Shown here: in pieces, positions 44,728-53,183 of the stretch
Layout of the letters: each line of letters opens with the position of its first letter
Position numbering within the stretch: position 1 is the first letter of the stretch
Source: Ralstonia pickettii DTP0602
GTDB taxonomy: Bacteria > Pseudomonadota > Gammaproteobacteria > Burkholderiales > Burkholderiaceae
Reading direction: 5' to 3'
Length of the DNA: 64,000 bases
Assembly: GCA_000471925.1 (NCBI GenBank)
Contig: CP006667.1
Location: 3,720,001-3,784,000 of the forward strand
Position numbers and translations under genes: made by a program
Notes under the pieces: generated by a model
What the model saw: the letters and a program-made list of their open reading frames with translations, nothing else
The model's database searches: none
What the model was told of the DNA's origin: nothing

Positions 44728-46140
44728 TTATCCGGCAGGATTGAGCAGCGGCGCCAGCAGGCTTTCGGCCAGCCGGGCGGCGGCCAGCACGCTGCGGTCG
44801 GCGCCGCGCGGGCCGGCGATCTGCAGGCCCACCGGCAGGCCGTCGCGGCCGCTGCCGCAAGGCACCGAGATCGCCGGTGCCAGCGCGTGGTTGAAGAATG
44901 GGGTGAACACCGCGTGGGCGCGCGGTTCCACCGCGACGCCGCCGATGCGTTCCGGCCCGAGCCGGTCGTTGCGCCAGGCCACGCATGGCGTGGTCGGGCA
45001 CAGCAGCAGGTCGTAGCGGGTAAAGAACCCGGCCACCGTGAGCGCGATCTGGTGGCTGGCTTCGCGGGCACGCGCCACGTCGGCGCCGCTCCAGGCCAGC
45101 CCGCGTTCGATCTGGCGCGCGATATCGGGATCGAACACATCGGGGTCGCGGCGCCATGGCTCGCCATAGAGATTGGCCAGGCCCACGTGCTGCAGCGGCA
45201 TCAGCGCGGCCTCGTCGGCGCCGGCGGGCCATACCGGGTCGGCGCGCTCGACGCTCAGGCCGGCCGCCTGCAGCCGGGCCACGGCCTGCTCGAACGCCTG
45301 CGCGACATCGTCGTCGACCGGCGTATCCAGGCCCAGGCGCGGGCTGATCGCGATCCTCAGCGTATGCAGCGGCCGCGCGGCGCCCGGCGTGAACCCGAGC
45401 GTATCGGGATCGCGCGCATCGGCACCGGCCAGCACCTCGAACATCAGCTCCGCATCGGCCACCGTGCGCGTGATCGGCGCGATCACCTGGATGCCGTTGA
45501 AGGCATGGGGAAAGCCGACCGAGTCGGGGATCGCGCCGTAGGAAGGCTTGAAGCCGACCACGCCGGCATGCGCGGGCGGGCGCCGGCTGGAGCCGCCGCC
45601 ATCGGTGCCCAGCGCCAGCGGCGCCATGCCGGCGGCCACCGCCACCGCGCAGCCGCCCGACGAACCGCCGGCGGTGAGCGTGGCATCGAGAGGATGGTGC
45701 GTCAGGCCATAGACCTTGTTGGTGGTCAGGCCCTTGCAGGCGAACTCGGAGGTATTGCCCATGCCGAGCACGATCGCGCCCGCCTGGCGCAGGCGCTCGA
45801 CGGCAATGGCATCGGCCGGCGCGACAAAGTCGCGGTACAGCTGCGAGCCCTGCGTGACGCGGCGGCCCTGGCTCCAGATCACGTCCTTGACGATCACCGG
45901 CACGCCTGCCAGCAGCGGGCGTTCGCCCTGTGCCAGGCGCGCGCGCAGTTGCGCGAGGTCGGCGTCGACCAGGTCCTGGCGTTGTTCGAAGACGGCGTTC
46001 AACTGGTCGTTGCGCGCCGCGATGCGGGCCTGGAAGGCAGCAACCACCTCGGCGGGGTCGAGGCGGCCGGCGACAACGCGGCCCGCGATGGTGGCGGCGT
46101 CCAGGCGGTTGGTGAGTTCCATATTGGCAGTGTCGGTCAA
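44728..46140 (-). CDS. Amidase-signature family enzyme
   Basis: 470 residues. The Ser-cisSer-Lys triad is visible: Lys85 in VPVIVKDVIW, Ser160 in LTAGGSSGG and Ser184 in LGTDGGGSSRRP. GatA-like spacing and length suggest a soluble amide hydrolase, but without the gatB/gatC neighbours it is not the tRNA amidotransferase. Members of this family open N-carbamoyl or amide bonds, including allophanate, ureido- and aryl amides. Given the hydantoinase upstream, it is inferred to hydrolyse the ring-opened product, in place of the usual carbamoylase. The gene starts 25 bp after the hydantoinase stop, in one operon. Confidence 0.86.
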   Translation of the reverse strand: MTDTANMELTNRLDAATIAGRVVAGRLDPAEVVAAFQARIAARNDQLNAVFEQRQDLVDADLAQLRARLAQGERPLLAGVPVIVKDVIWSQGRRVTQGSQLYRDFVAPADAIAVERLRQAGAIVLGMGNTSEFACKGLTTNKVYGLTHHPLDATLTAGGSSGGCAVAVAAGMAPLALGTDGGGSSRRPPAHAGVVGFKPSYGAIPDSVGFPHAFNGIQVIAPITRTVADAELMFEVLAGADARDPDTLGFTPGAARPLHTLRIAISPRLGLDTPVDDDVAQAFEQAVARLQAAGLSVERADPVWPAGADEAALMPLQHVGLANLYGEPWRRDPDVFDPDIARQIERGLAWSGADVARAREASHQIALTVAGFFTRYDLLLCPTTPCVAWRNDRLGPERIGGVAVEPRAHAVFTPFFNHALAPAISVPCGSGRDGLPVGLQIAGPRGADRSVLAAARLAESLLAPLLNPAG

Positions 46141-46165
46141 AGCTTCAGCAAGGCAAAGGCGGTCT

Positions 46166-47614
46166 TTACAAGCTGCCGCCGGAAGTCCGGTAGCGCGGCC
46201 GCGCCATTTCCGGCAACGCGCACGGCAGGAACTGCCCGTGGCCGGCCTCGGCGCGCACCTCGCCCTCGTGCGCCACCACCTTGCCGCGCACCAGCGTGGT
46301 CACTGGCCAGCCAGTCACGCGCAGGCCTTCGTAAGGGGTGTAGTCGACCGCATGGTGCAGGTCGGCGTTGCGGATCACCACCTCGCGCTGCGGGTCCCAG
46401 ATCGCCAGGTCGGCATCGGCGCCGATGGCGATGGTGCCCTTGCGCGGATGCAGGCCGTACAGCTTGGCGGGATTGGTCGAGGTCAGCGCGACAAACTGAT
46501 TGACCGAAATGCGCCCGCCATTCACCCCGGCGGAGAAAAGCAGCGGCAGCCGCGTTTCCAGCCCCGGGATGCCATTCGGGATGTACTGGAACGGCACCTC
46601 CTTGCCGCCGGGCATCTTGCCCTGCGGGTCCTCGTAGCGGAACGGTGCGTGATCGGACGAAAAGATCGTGAACAGGCCATCGCCCAGGCCGTCCCAGATC
46701 ACCTCCTGGTTGCTGCGGTCGCGCGGCGGCGGGCTGCACACGCACTTGGCGCCGTGGTAGCCGGGCTGGTCGAGGTCGTCGGCGGTCAGGAACAGGTACT
46801 GCGGGCAGGTCTCGGCAAAGATCTTCATGCCGCGGTTGCGCGCCCAGCGGATCTGCTCGACCGCTTCCTTGCCTGACACATGCACGATCAGGATCGGCAC
46901 GTCGACCAGTTCCGAGAAGGTGATGGCACGGTGCGTGGCCTCGCGCTCGATCGCCATCGGCCGGGCCAGCGCGTGGAAACGGGGGGCGGTATTGCCCGCC
47001 GACTCCAGCTTTTCGGTCAGCCAGGCGATGCAGTCGGAGTTCTCGGCATGCACCATCACCAGCGCGCCTTCCTGCCGGGCCACCGACAGCACCTCGAGAA
47101 TCTCGCGGTCGTTCAGCTTGAGGTCGTCGTAGGTCATGTAGACCTTGAACGAGGAATAGCCCTCGCGGATCAGCCCCGGCAACTCGTCGCGCAGCACCGC
47201 CTCGGTGGGATCGGCCACGATCAGGTGGAAGGCGTAGTCGACCACCGCCTTGCCGTCGGCGCGGCGGTGGTAGTCGCTGACCGCGGCGCGCAGCGAATGG
47301 CCCTTCTCCTGCGCGGCGAACGGGATCACGGTAGTGGTCCCGCCGCACGCCGCCGAGATCGACCCGGTGCGGAAGTCGTCGGCCATCTTGAGGCCGTCCG
47401 GCATCGGCTGGTCCAGGTGGCAGTGCGCATCGACGCCGCCCGGCAGCACCAGCTTGCCGCTGGCGTCGATGGTCTGAGCGGCCTCGCCCAGGTCATGGCC
47501 GAGCTGCACGATGCGGCCGCCGGCGATGCCGATATCGCACTGCATGGTGTCGCTGGCGGTCACCACGGTGCCGTTGCGGATGATCAGGTCGAACTGTTTC
47601 ACGATACTGCTCAC
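46166..47614 (-). CDS. Cyclic amidohydrolase, D-hydantoinase/dihydropyrimidinase type
   Basis: 482 residues from a GTG. All six metal ligands of the hydantoinase site are visible: His64 and His66 (DAHCHLDQP), carbamylated Lys157 (SSFKVYMTYD), His189 (VMVHAENSD), His245 (ILIVHVSGK) and Asp321 (FSSDHAPFRYED). So it should be a binuclear zinc enzyme opening a cyclic diamide, such as a hydantoin, dihydropyrimidine or related ring. The exact ring cannot be told. The GTG at 47612-47614 is placed after the MFS stop (47637); an ATG further upstream overlaps the MFS gene and adds residues without similarity. Second gene of the operon. Confidence 0.92.
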   Translation of the reverse strand: MSSIVKQFDLIIRNGTVVTASDTMQCDIGIAGGRIVQLGHDLGEAAQTIDASGKLVLPGGVDAHCHLDQPMPDGLKMADDFRTGSISAACGGTTTVIPFAAQEKGHSLRAAVSDYHRRADGKAVVDYAFHLIVADPTEAVLRDELPGLIREGYSSFKVYMTYDDLKLNDREILEVLSVARQEGALVMVHAENSDCIAWLTEKLESAGNTAPRFHALARPMAIEREATHRAITFSELVDVPILIVHVSGKEAVEQIRWARNRGMKIFAETCPQYLFLTADDLDQPGYHGAKCVCSPPPRDRSNQEVIWDGLGDGLFTIFSSDHAPFRYEDPQGKMPGGKEVPFQYIPNGIPGLETRLPLLFSAGVNGGRISVNQFVALTSTNPAKLYGLHPRKGTIAIGADADLAIWDPQREVVIRNADLHHAVDYTPYEGLRVTGWPVTTLVRGKVVAHEGEVRAEAGHGQFLPCALPEMARPRYRTSGGSL

Positions 47615-47636
47615 GAGAGGATTGGTACTACCGCAC

Positions 47637-48965
47637 TCAGCGGTCCGCGTCGGACAGGTGCATGCGATTGGTTTCACGCGCGGCAGCCGCGGCGACTGCG
47701 ATCAGCGCGCACACCACCGCCAGGTAGATCGCCACCGGCGCAGTGCTGCCAAAGCGGTCGAGCAGGCCGATCGCGATCAGCGGAGCCAGCGCGCCACCGA
47801 ACACGCCGGCAAACTGGAAGCCGAGCGAGGCACCAGTCACGCGCACCCGGGTGGCGAACAACTCCGGCAGGAACGACGCCAGCGGCGAGAACATGAACGA
47901 CACCAGCACCATGCCGACGAACGAAGCCAGCATGATCAGCGCCGGGCTGCCCGTCTTGACCAGCGTGAAGAAGACAAAGGCCCACACCGCACCGCCGATG
48001 CCGCCGATCATCAGCACCGGGCGGCGCCCGATGCGGTCGGCCAGGAAACCTGCCACCGGGATAAACAGGATCTGCGCCACCGCGCCCAGCAGCACGGCAT
48101 TGAGCGCGATGCTCTTGGGCAGGCCCAGCTTGGTCGGCACGAAATACAGCAGGAACAGCGTGAACACGTAGAAGGCGATATCGCCGCCCAGCCGCGCGCC
48201 GAAGGCGATCAGCAGCTGCTTCTTGTAGTTGCGCAGCACTTCCATGATCGGCGCGCGCGCTTCGGCGTGCGATTCCTCCAGCTTCTCGAACATGCCGGAT
48301 TCACGCACATTGGAGCGGATGTAGAGGCCGACGCCGACCAGCAGCGCCGACAGCAGGAACGGCACGCGCCAGCCCCAGCTCAGGAACGCTTCTTCCGACA
48401 CCTGCCAGGTCACCAGCGCGAATACGCCGTTGGCCAGCAGCAGCCCGATTGGCGCCGCCAGCTGCACCAGGCTGCCGAGGATGCCGCGCCGCTTACCTTC
48501 AGGGTCTAGCTCGTTGACCATGATCGCGGCCCCGCCCCACTCGCCGCCCAGCGCCAGGCCCTGCACCACGCGCAGCAGCACCAGCAGCACCGGCGCCAGC
48601 GCGCCGGCGGCGGCATAGGTCGGCAACAGGCCGATGCCGAAGGTGGCCAGGCCCATCATCAGCAGCGTGATGATGAGGATGGACTTGCGGCCCATCTTGT
48701 CGCCGAAGTGGCCGAAGATCGCCGCGCCCAGCGGCCGCGCCACGAAGGCCACGCCGTAGCTGGCAAAGGACAGCAGCGTCGCGGTCAGCGGGTCGCTCTG
48801 CGGGAAGAACAGCTTGGGGAAGACCAGCGCGGCGGCCGATCCGTAGATGAAGTGGTCGTAGAACTCGAGCGTGGTGCCGGCGAGGCTCGCCCCGGCAACA
48901 CGCGCGACGGATTGCTTCTGGGGCGACGCGCCTTTTGCCGCGGCGTCGATGCTGACTGCTTGCAT
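47637..48965 (-). CDS. MFS transporter of the metabolite:H+ symporter (MHS) family
   Basis: 442 residues, 12 predicted transmembrane helices. Family motifs: GTTLEFYDHFIYGSAAALVFP near the N-terminus (typical of MHS members such as ProP, KgtP and ShiA), GHFGDKMGRKSILIITL in the 2-3 loop and the second copy ADRIGRRPVLMIGG in the 8-9 loop; RVVQGLALGGEWGGAAIMVNE in helix 4-5. It should import a small organic acid or amide with protons. Being first in the operon it probably supplies the substrate of the hydantoinase and amidase. The start at 48965 is the ATG preceded by TCCACC/GGAGG-type ribosome binding sequence. Confidence 0.93.
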   Translation of the reverse strand: MQAVSIDAAAKGASPQKQSVARVAGASLAGTTLEFYDHFIYGSAAALVFPKLFFPQSDPLTATLLSFASYGVAFVARPLGAAIFGHFGDKMGRKSILIITLLMMGLATFGIGLLPTYAAAGALAPVLLVLLRVVQGLALGGEWGGAAIMVNELDPEGKRRGILGSLVQLAAPIGLLLANGVFALVTWQVSEEAFLSWGWRVPFLLSALLVGVGLYIRSNVRESGMFEKLEESHAEARAPIMEVLRNYKKQLLIAFGARLGGDIAFYVFTLFLLYFVPTKLGLPKSIALNAVLLGAVAQILFIPVAGFLADRIGRRPVLMIGGIGGAVWAFVFFTLVKTGSPALIMLASFVGMVLVSFMFSPLASFLPELFATRVRVTGASLGFQFAGVFGGALAPLIAIGLLDRFGSTAPVAIYLAVVCALIAVAAAAARETNRMHLSDADR

Positions 48966-49081
48966 GGTGGATCCTCCAATGGTCCTGGCCTGCCCCTGGC
49001 GTGCCGGTGGGTCCCCACGTCGCGCCAAGGCGTTGTCTCCGGACGCGGCATGCGTGTGCCGCGTCTTTGCTCAGTACATTA

Positions 49082-49102
49082 GGCGATAAACCGCCATACA
49101 AT
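49082..49102 (-). promoter_or_regulatory. Candidate GntR-regulator binding site, copy 2 (MFS operon)
   Basis: The plus strand reads GGCGATAAACCGCCATACAAT; its last 12 bases equal the copy at 43153-43164. It lies 117-137 bp before the MFS start, next to TTGTAT/TTGATT hexamers on the minus strand that could be the -35 of the operon, so binding there could block transcription. Confidence 0.5.
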
Positions 49103-49285
49103 CAAGAGAAATATTGTTTGTCAGATTTGGTGCAGATGCATGCTGGGTTTTGGTGCGATGCACGAAAACGGGCCTCGCGCGCGGGAAACGGCACATCGAT
49201 CCCCGATATGCCTTGCAGACGCCGCTTCGGGCACTGGCGTGGGTGTATTGGATCGGGATAAACCCTTAAATGACGGACGATGAAC

Positions 49286-49320
49286 GAAAAAAACGGCGCA
49301 TGCCCAAGGCATGCGCCGTT
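49286..49320 (-). terminator. Intrinsic terminator after purM
   Basis: Read on the minus strand: AACGGCGCATGC / GCATGCGCCGTT around 5 nt, followed by an uninterrupted run of T residues. It lies about 23 bp after the purM stop. Confidence 0.92.
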
Positions 49321-49342
49321 CTTGCGGAAAACCGTCGCTACG

Positions 49343-50395
49343 TCAGACTACGATGGTCTGCGCCTCGCCCTCGGCGCGTTCGCGGATCTCGCCGATCTGC
49401 CACACGGCCTCGCCGGCTGCCTGCAGGTGGCGGATGGCGCGTTCTGCGTCTTCCTTCGCCACGATCACCACCATGCCAATGCCGCAGTTGAACACGCGGT
49501 GCATTTCATCGTCGGCCACGCGGCCCTGCGCCTGCAGCCACTGGAACAGCGGCGGCAGCGTCCAGGCGTCGCGCTTCAGCACGGCGGTGACGTTCTGCGC
49601 CAGCACGCGCGGCACGTTCTCGGTCAGGCCGCCGCCGGTGATATGGGCCATGCCCTTGACCGGCAGCGTCTCGATCAGCGACAGCAGCGGCTTCACGTAG
49701 ATGCGCGTGGGCGCCATGATGGCGTCCTGCAGGCGCTGGCCGTGGAAGTCGGCGTTCAGGTCCGGCTTGGCCACCTCGATGATCTTGCGCACCAGCGAGT
49801 AGCCGTTGGAGTGCGCGCCCGACGAAGCCAGGCCCAGCACCACGTCGCCCGGGGTGATGGTGCTGCCGTCGATGATCTTCTTCTTTTCGACCGCGCCGAC
49901 CGCAAAGCCGGCCAGGTCGTATTCGCCGTCCGGGTACATGCTCGGCATCTCGGCGGTTTCGCCGCCGATCAGCGCGCAGCCGGCCAGTTCGCAACCGCGG
50001 GCGATGCCCTGGATCACGGTGGCGGCGGTGTCCACGTCCAGCTTGCCGCAGGCAAAGTAGTCGAGGAAGAACAGCGGCTCGGCGCCCTGCACCAGGATGT
50101 CGTTGACGCTCATCGCGACCAGGTCCTGGCCGACGGTGTCGTGGCGGTTGAGCTGGAAGGCCAGCTTGAGCTTGGTGCCCACGCCGTCGGTGCCGGACAC
50201 CAGCACCGGCTCCTGGTATTTCTTCGACAGCTCGAATAGCGCACCGAACCCGCCGATGCCCGCCATCACGCCTTCGCGCATGGTGCGCTTGGCGAACGGC
50301 TTGATGCGGTCGACCAGCGCGTCGCCGGCATCGATGTCAACACCGGCGTCGCGGTAGGAAAGGCCTGCCTGGCCGGCGGTCGGGGATGCGCTCAT
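49343..50395 (-). CDS. purM: Phosphoribosylformylglycinamidine cyclo-ligase (AIR synthetase)
   Basis: 350 residues. It closes the imidazole ring in purine synthesis. Landmarks: [27 protein letters not shown] at the N-terminus, [88 protein letters not shown] and [15 protein letters not shown], all in PurM order. The ATG at 50395 gives the standard N-terminus; 19 upstream in-frame residues have no similarity. It diverges from the AI-2E-family gene, with a shared promoter region of about 200 bp. Confidence 0.97.
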   Translation of the reverse strand: MSASPTAGQAGLSYRDAGVDIDAGDALVDRIKPFAKRTMREGVMAGIGGFGALFELSKKYQEPVLVSGTDGVGTKLKLAFQLNRHDTVGQDLVAMSVNDILVQGAEPLFFLDYFACGKLDVDTAATVIQGIARGCELAGCALIGGETAEMPSMYPDGEYDLAGFAVGAVEKKKIIDGSTITPGDVVLGLASSGAHSNGYSLVRKIIEVAKPDLNADFHGQRLQDAIMAPTRIYVKPLLSLIETLPVKGMAHITGGGLTENVPRVLAQNVTAVLKRDAWTLPPLFQWLQAQGRVADDEMHRVFNCGIGMVVIVAKEDAERAIRHLQAAGEAVWQIGEIRERAEGEAQTIVV

Positions 50396-50599
50396 GGGAA
50401 CCTGCTTGTCCTGGAGGAAATAAAGTGAGGAATTCGGCCCTCGGGCCAGCACAGCTTCCGTCGTTTGGCATCGGAAGGCGGGCGCGAGTCCAGTAGAATC
50501 GCAATTTTAACGGATAGAGGCCCCCGGCTTCCAGTTTCCGGCCACATTCGCGCCGCAAACCCGCCAAGTCGCCCAGGCACCTCGCCCAAACCCCTATTG

Positions 50600-51670
50600 A
50601 TGAATGCCCCGCTGCTGAACCAAGAGACCAAACGCATCCTGCTCTGGATCGCAGTGACCATTGCGCTGTTCGCCGCCATCATCGCGCTGGCGCCGGTGCT
50701 GACGCCGTTCCTGTTCGCGTTCATCTTCGCCTATATCCTGAACCCCGGGGTGGACTGGCTGCAACGCCGCCGGATCCCGCGCGCGGTCGGTGTGACGCTG
50801 ATGATCCTGCTGCTGACGGTGATCTTCGTGATGCTGGTGCTGCTGCTGATCGCGGTACTCCAGCGCGAGATCCCGCAGATCCGCGAACAGTTGCCGATCC
50901 TGCTGAAGAAACTCAACTCCGTGGTCTCGCCGCGGCTGGCGGAGTTCGGCGTGCGCATCCGCTTTGACTTCCCGGGCCTGCGCAACATGCTGTCGGACCA
51001 CTTCTCGGCCAGCCCGGAAGACCTGCTGGTGGTGCTGCTGAACTATGTCAAGATGTCAGGCTCGGCGCTGATTACCGTGGCCGGCATCATCTTTATCGTG
51101 CCGATCGTCATGTTCTACCTGATGATGGACTGGCACATGGTGATGCGCCGCATCGAGGGCGTGGTGCCGCGCCGCTGGGTGCCCAAGGTGCGCGAGCTGA
51201 CCAACGAGACCGACGCGCTGCTGTCGCAATACCTGCGCGGCCAGATCCTGGTGATGGTGATCCTGGCGGCGATCTATTCGATCGGCCTGACCGTTGCCGG
51301 CTTCGAAATCGGCGTGCCGGTGGGGGTCTTCACCGGGCTGGCGGTGTTTATCCCGTATATCGGCTTTGGCATCGGGCTGGTCATGGCGATCGTGGCCGCG
51401 CTGCTGCAATTCGGAAACTGGTACGGGCTGGCCGCGGTGGCGGTAGTCTATGGCTTCGGCCAGTTTATCGAGAGCTTCTACCTGACGCCGCGCCTGGTGG
51501 GCGAGCGCATCGGGCTGCACCCGCTGGTGGTGATCTTCGCGCTGCTTGCCTTCGGCCAGCTGTTCGGCTTCTTCGGCGTGCTGCTGGCACTGCCGACCTG
51601 TGCCGTGCTGCTGGTCGGGGCGCGGCAGCTGCGGCGGATTTACCTGGCCAGCGACCTGTACCGAAAATAA
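50600..51670 (+). CDS. AI-2E family (PerM-like) membrane protein
   Basis: 356 residues with about eight hydrophobic helices in two groups and a soluble middle part (IPQIREQLPILLKKLNSVVSPRLAEFGVRIRFDFPGLRNML). The family pattern is visible in LAPVLTPFLFAFIFAYILNPGVDWLQRRRIPR, MFYLMMDWHMVMRRIEGVVPR, GQILVMVILAAIYSIGL, and the C-terminal FIESFYLTPRLVGERIGLHPLVVIFALLAFGQLFG. Members include putative permeases (PerM) and the AI-2 exporter TqsA; the substrate here is unknown. It begins the plus-strand run with hda, a HAD gene and pcnB, an order shared with related genera. Confidence 0.92.
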   Translation: MNAPLLNQETKRILLWIAVTIALFAAIIALAPVLTPFLFAFIFAYILNPGVDWLQRRRIPRAVGVTLMILLLTVIFVMLVLLLIAVLQREIPQIREQLPILLKKLNSVVSPRLAEFGVRIRFDFPGLRNMLSDHFSASPEDLLVVLLNYVKMSGSALITVAGIIFIVPIVMFYLMMDWHMVMRRIEGVVPRRWVPKVRELTNETDALLSQYLRGQILVMVILAAIYSIGLTVAGFEIGVPVGVFTGLAVFIPYIGFGIGLVMAIVAALLQFGNWYGLAAVAVVYGFGQFIESFYLTPRLVGERIGLHPLVVIFALLAFGQLFGFFGVLLALPTCAVLLVGARQLRRIYLASDLYRK

Positions 51671-51709
51671 CGGCTGCCCCGCCCGTCACCCGCAAGTTAG
51701 CCATACGTC

Positions 51710-52417
51710 ATGTTCCCGCGTCCCAAGCAACTTTCGCTCGAGCTGGGCAGCCCGCCGCCTTCGACTTTCGAGAATTTCGTGGTGGCGTCCAACCGCGAGT
51801 CGGTGCAGCGCCTGCAAGCGCTGCCCGCTGCGGTCGCGCAGGAGCGCGCCACCGACCGGCTGGTCTACCTGTGGGGCGAGGTCGGCTGCGGCCGCACCCA
51901 CCTGTTGCACGCCGTGTGCGAGGCCGCGCCCCAGCACGGCATCCGCAGCCGCTACCTGAGCCCGCACCATCCGCTGTCCGACTTCCTGTTCGATCCCTGG
52001 TGCCAGCTCTATACCGTGGATGACGTCGAGCTGCTGGACGAGGCGCGCCAGATCGCGGTGTTCTCGCTCTACAACGAGGTGCGCGCCCACGTTCGCACCG
52101 CGCTGGTGGTCGCCGGCGGGCTGGCCCCCCGCGCGATGCCGGTGCGCGAAGACCTGCGTACGCGCCTGGGCTGGGGCCTGGTGTACCAGGTCGCGCCACT
52201 GTCGGACGACGACAAGAAGGCCGCTGTGCTGCAAGCGGCACGCGAACGCGGCCTGCAGCTCTCGCCCGAGATCACCCACTGGCTGGTGACCCGCCACTAC
52301 CGCGACATGCCGAGCCTGATGGCGCTGCTGGACGCGCTCGATACCTACTCGCTGGAACGCAAGCGGCCGGTCACGCTGCCGCTGCTGCGCGAAATGTTCG
52401 CTGAATTCCGGGATTAG
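51710..52417 (+). CDS. hda: DnaA regulatory inactivator Hda
   Basis: 235 residues, an AAA+ protein related to DnaA without its DNA-binding domain. It stimulates hydrolysis of DnaA-bound ATP with the DNA-loaded sliding clamp. The N-terminus contains the clamp-binding peptide (PKQLSLEL), then FENFVVASNRE, a P-loop variant LWGEVGCGRTHLLHAVCEA, and the sensor region LGWGLVYQVAPLSDDDKK. The Walker A is degenerate only in its first residues, as often in Hda. It lies 39 bp after the AI-2E-family gene. A large perfect hairpin follows its stop. Confidence 0.93.
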   Translation: MFPRPKQLSLELGSPPPSTFENFVVASNRESVQRLQALPAAVAQERATDRLVYLWGEVGCGRTHLLHAVCEAAPQHGIRSRYLSPHHPLSDFLFDPWCQLYTVDDVELLDEARQIAVFSLYNEVRAHVRTALVVAGGLAPRAMPVREDLRTRLGWGLVYQVAPLSDDDKKAAVLQAARERGLQLSPEITHWLVTRHYRDMPSLMALLDALDTYSLERKRPVTLPLLREMFAEFRD

Positions 52418-52420
52418 CCG

Positions 52421-52467
52421 GGACTAACCCCTGGCGCCAGGCCCCAAGCCGCGCCCGGGGTTAGTCC
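52421..52467 (+). terminator. Long hairpin between hda and the HAD gene
   Basis: Perfect 11-bp arms GGACTAACCCC / GGGGTTAGTCC enclosing a smaller GGCGCC stem, 4 bp after the hda stop. No T-run follows, so it may slow or end transcription or protect an mRNA 3' end; not a canonical intrinsic terminator. Confidence 0.45.
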
Positions 52468-52493
52468 TGCCCGACTCCCTTCACGCCTTAAGG

Positions 52494-52499
52494 TAAAAT
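52494..52499 (+). promoter_or_regulatory. -10-like element directly before the HAD gene
   Basis: TAAAAT (5 of 6), 8 bp before the ATG at 52508; transcription would start at or close to the start codon. The -35 is weak. Confidence 0.35.
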
Positions 52500-52507
52500 C
52501 GCCGCCC

Positions 52508-53182
52508 ATGAATCTGGCACTCTTTGACCTCGACCACACCCTGATCCCGACCGACAGCGACCATGAATGGGGCCGCTTCCTGGTCCGCCTGGGCGTCGTC
52601 GACGAGGAAACCTACCGGCAGAAGAACGACGAGTTCTATGGCCACTACAAGGCCGGCACCCTCGATATCCAGGCCTTCCTGCGCTTTGCGCTGGCGCCGC
52701 TGGCGGCCAACCCGAGAGACCGGCTCGACGCCATGCGCGCGCGCTTCATGCACGAGGTGATCGATCCCGTGATCACCCCGCAAGCCCGCGCGCTGGTCTA
52801 CAAGCACATCGAGGCCGGCGACCTGTGCGCCGTGGTGACCGCCACCAACAGCTTCGTCACCGCGCCGATTACCGCGGCATTCGGCATCAAGCACCTGATC
52901 GCCACCGAGCCCGCCACCATCGACGGCAAGCCGGAAAGCCAGTTCACCGGCGAAGTCCACGGCGTGCCCAGCTTCCGCGAAGGCAAGATCACCCGCGTCG
53001 AATCCTGGCTGAAGAGCCAGGGCGCGCAGTGGAACCACTTCGAAAAGACCACCTTCTACAGCGACTCGGCCAACGACCTGCCCCTGCTGGAAAAAGTCTC
53101 CGAGCCGATCGCCACCAACCCGGACGATCGCCTGCGCCACCACGCCGCCGCGGCAGGCTGGCGCATCATGGATCTGTTCTGA
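52508..53182 (+). CDS. HAD-superfamily phosphatase, subclass IB (SerB-like)
   Basis: 224 residues. Motif I is LALFDLDHTLIP (nucleophile Asp and acid/base Asp), motif II is in VVTATNSF, and motif III/IV is FYSDSANDLPLLEKV (metal-binding Asp pair). The helical cap (WGRFLVRLGVVDEETYRQKNDEFYGHYKAG) between motifs I and II marks subclass IB. These hydrolyse small phosphate esters; the substrate is unknown. pcnB follows with only a 1-nt gap (GTG start at 53184), so the two are coupled. It may be read with hda or from its own promoter. Confidence 0.92.
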   Translation: MNLALFDLDHTLIPTDSDHEWGRFLVRLGVVDEETYRQKNDEFYGHYKAGTLDIQAFLRFALAPLAANPRDRLDAMRARFMHEVIDPVITPQARALVYKHIEAGDLCAVVTATNSFVTAPITAAFGIKHLIATEPATIDGKPESQFTGEVHGVPSFREGKITRVESWLKSQGAQWNHFEKTTFYSDSANDLPLLEKVSEPIATNPDDRLRHHAAAAGWRIMDLF

Positions 53183-53183
53183 C

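Larger units (their letters stand above)
48966..49342. other. Intergenic region between the MFS operon and purM
   Basis: About 375 bp. It contains the leader and promoter region of the MFS operon, the candidate operator at 49082-49102, and the purM terminator at 49286-49320. No convincing reading frame was seen in the rest. Confidence 0.5.
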
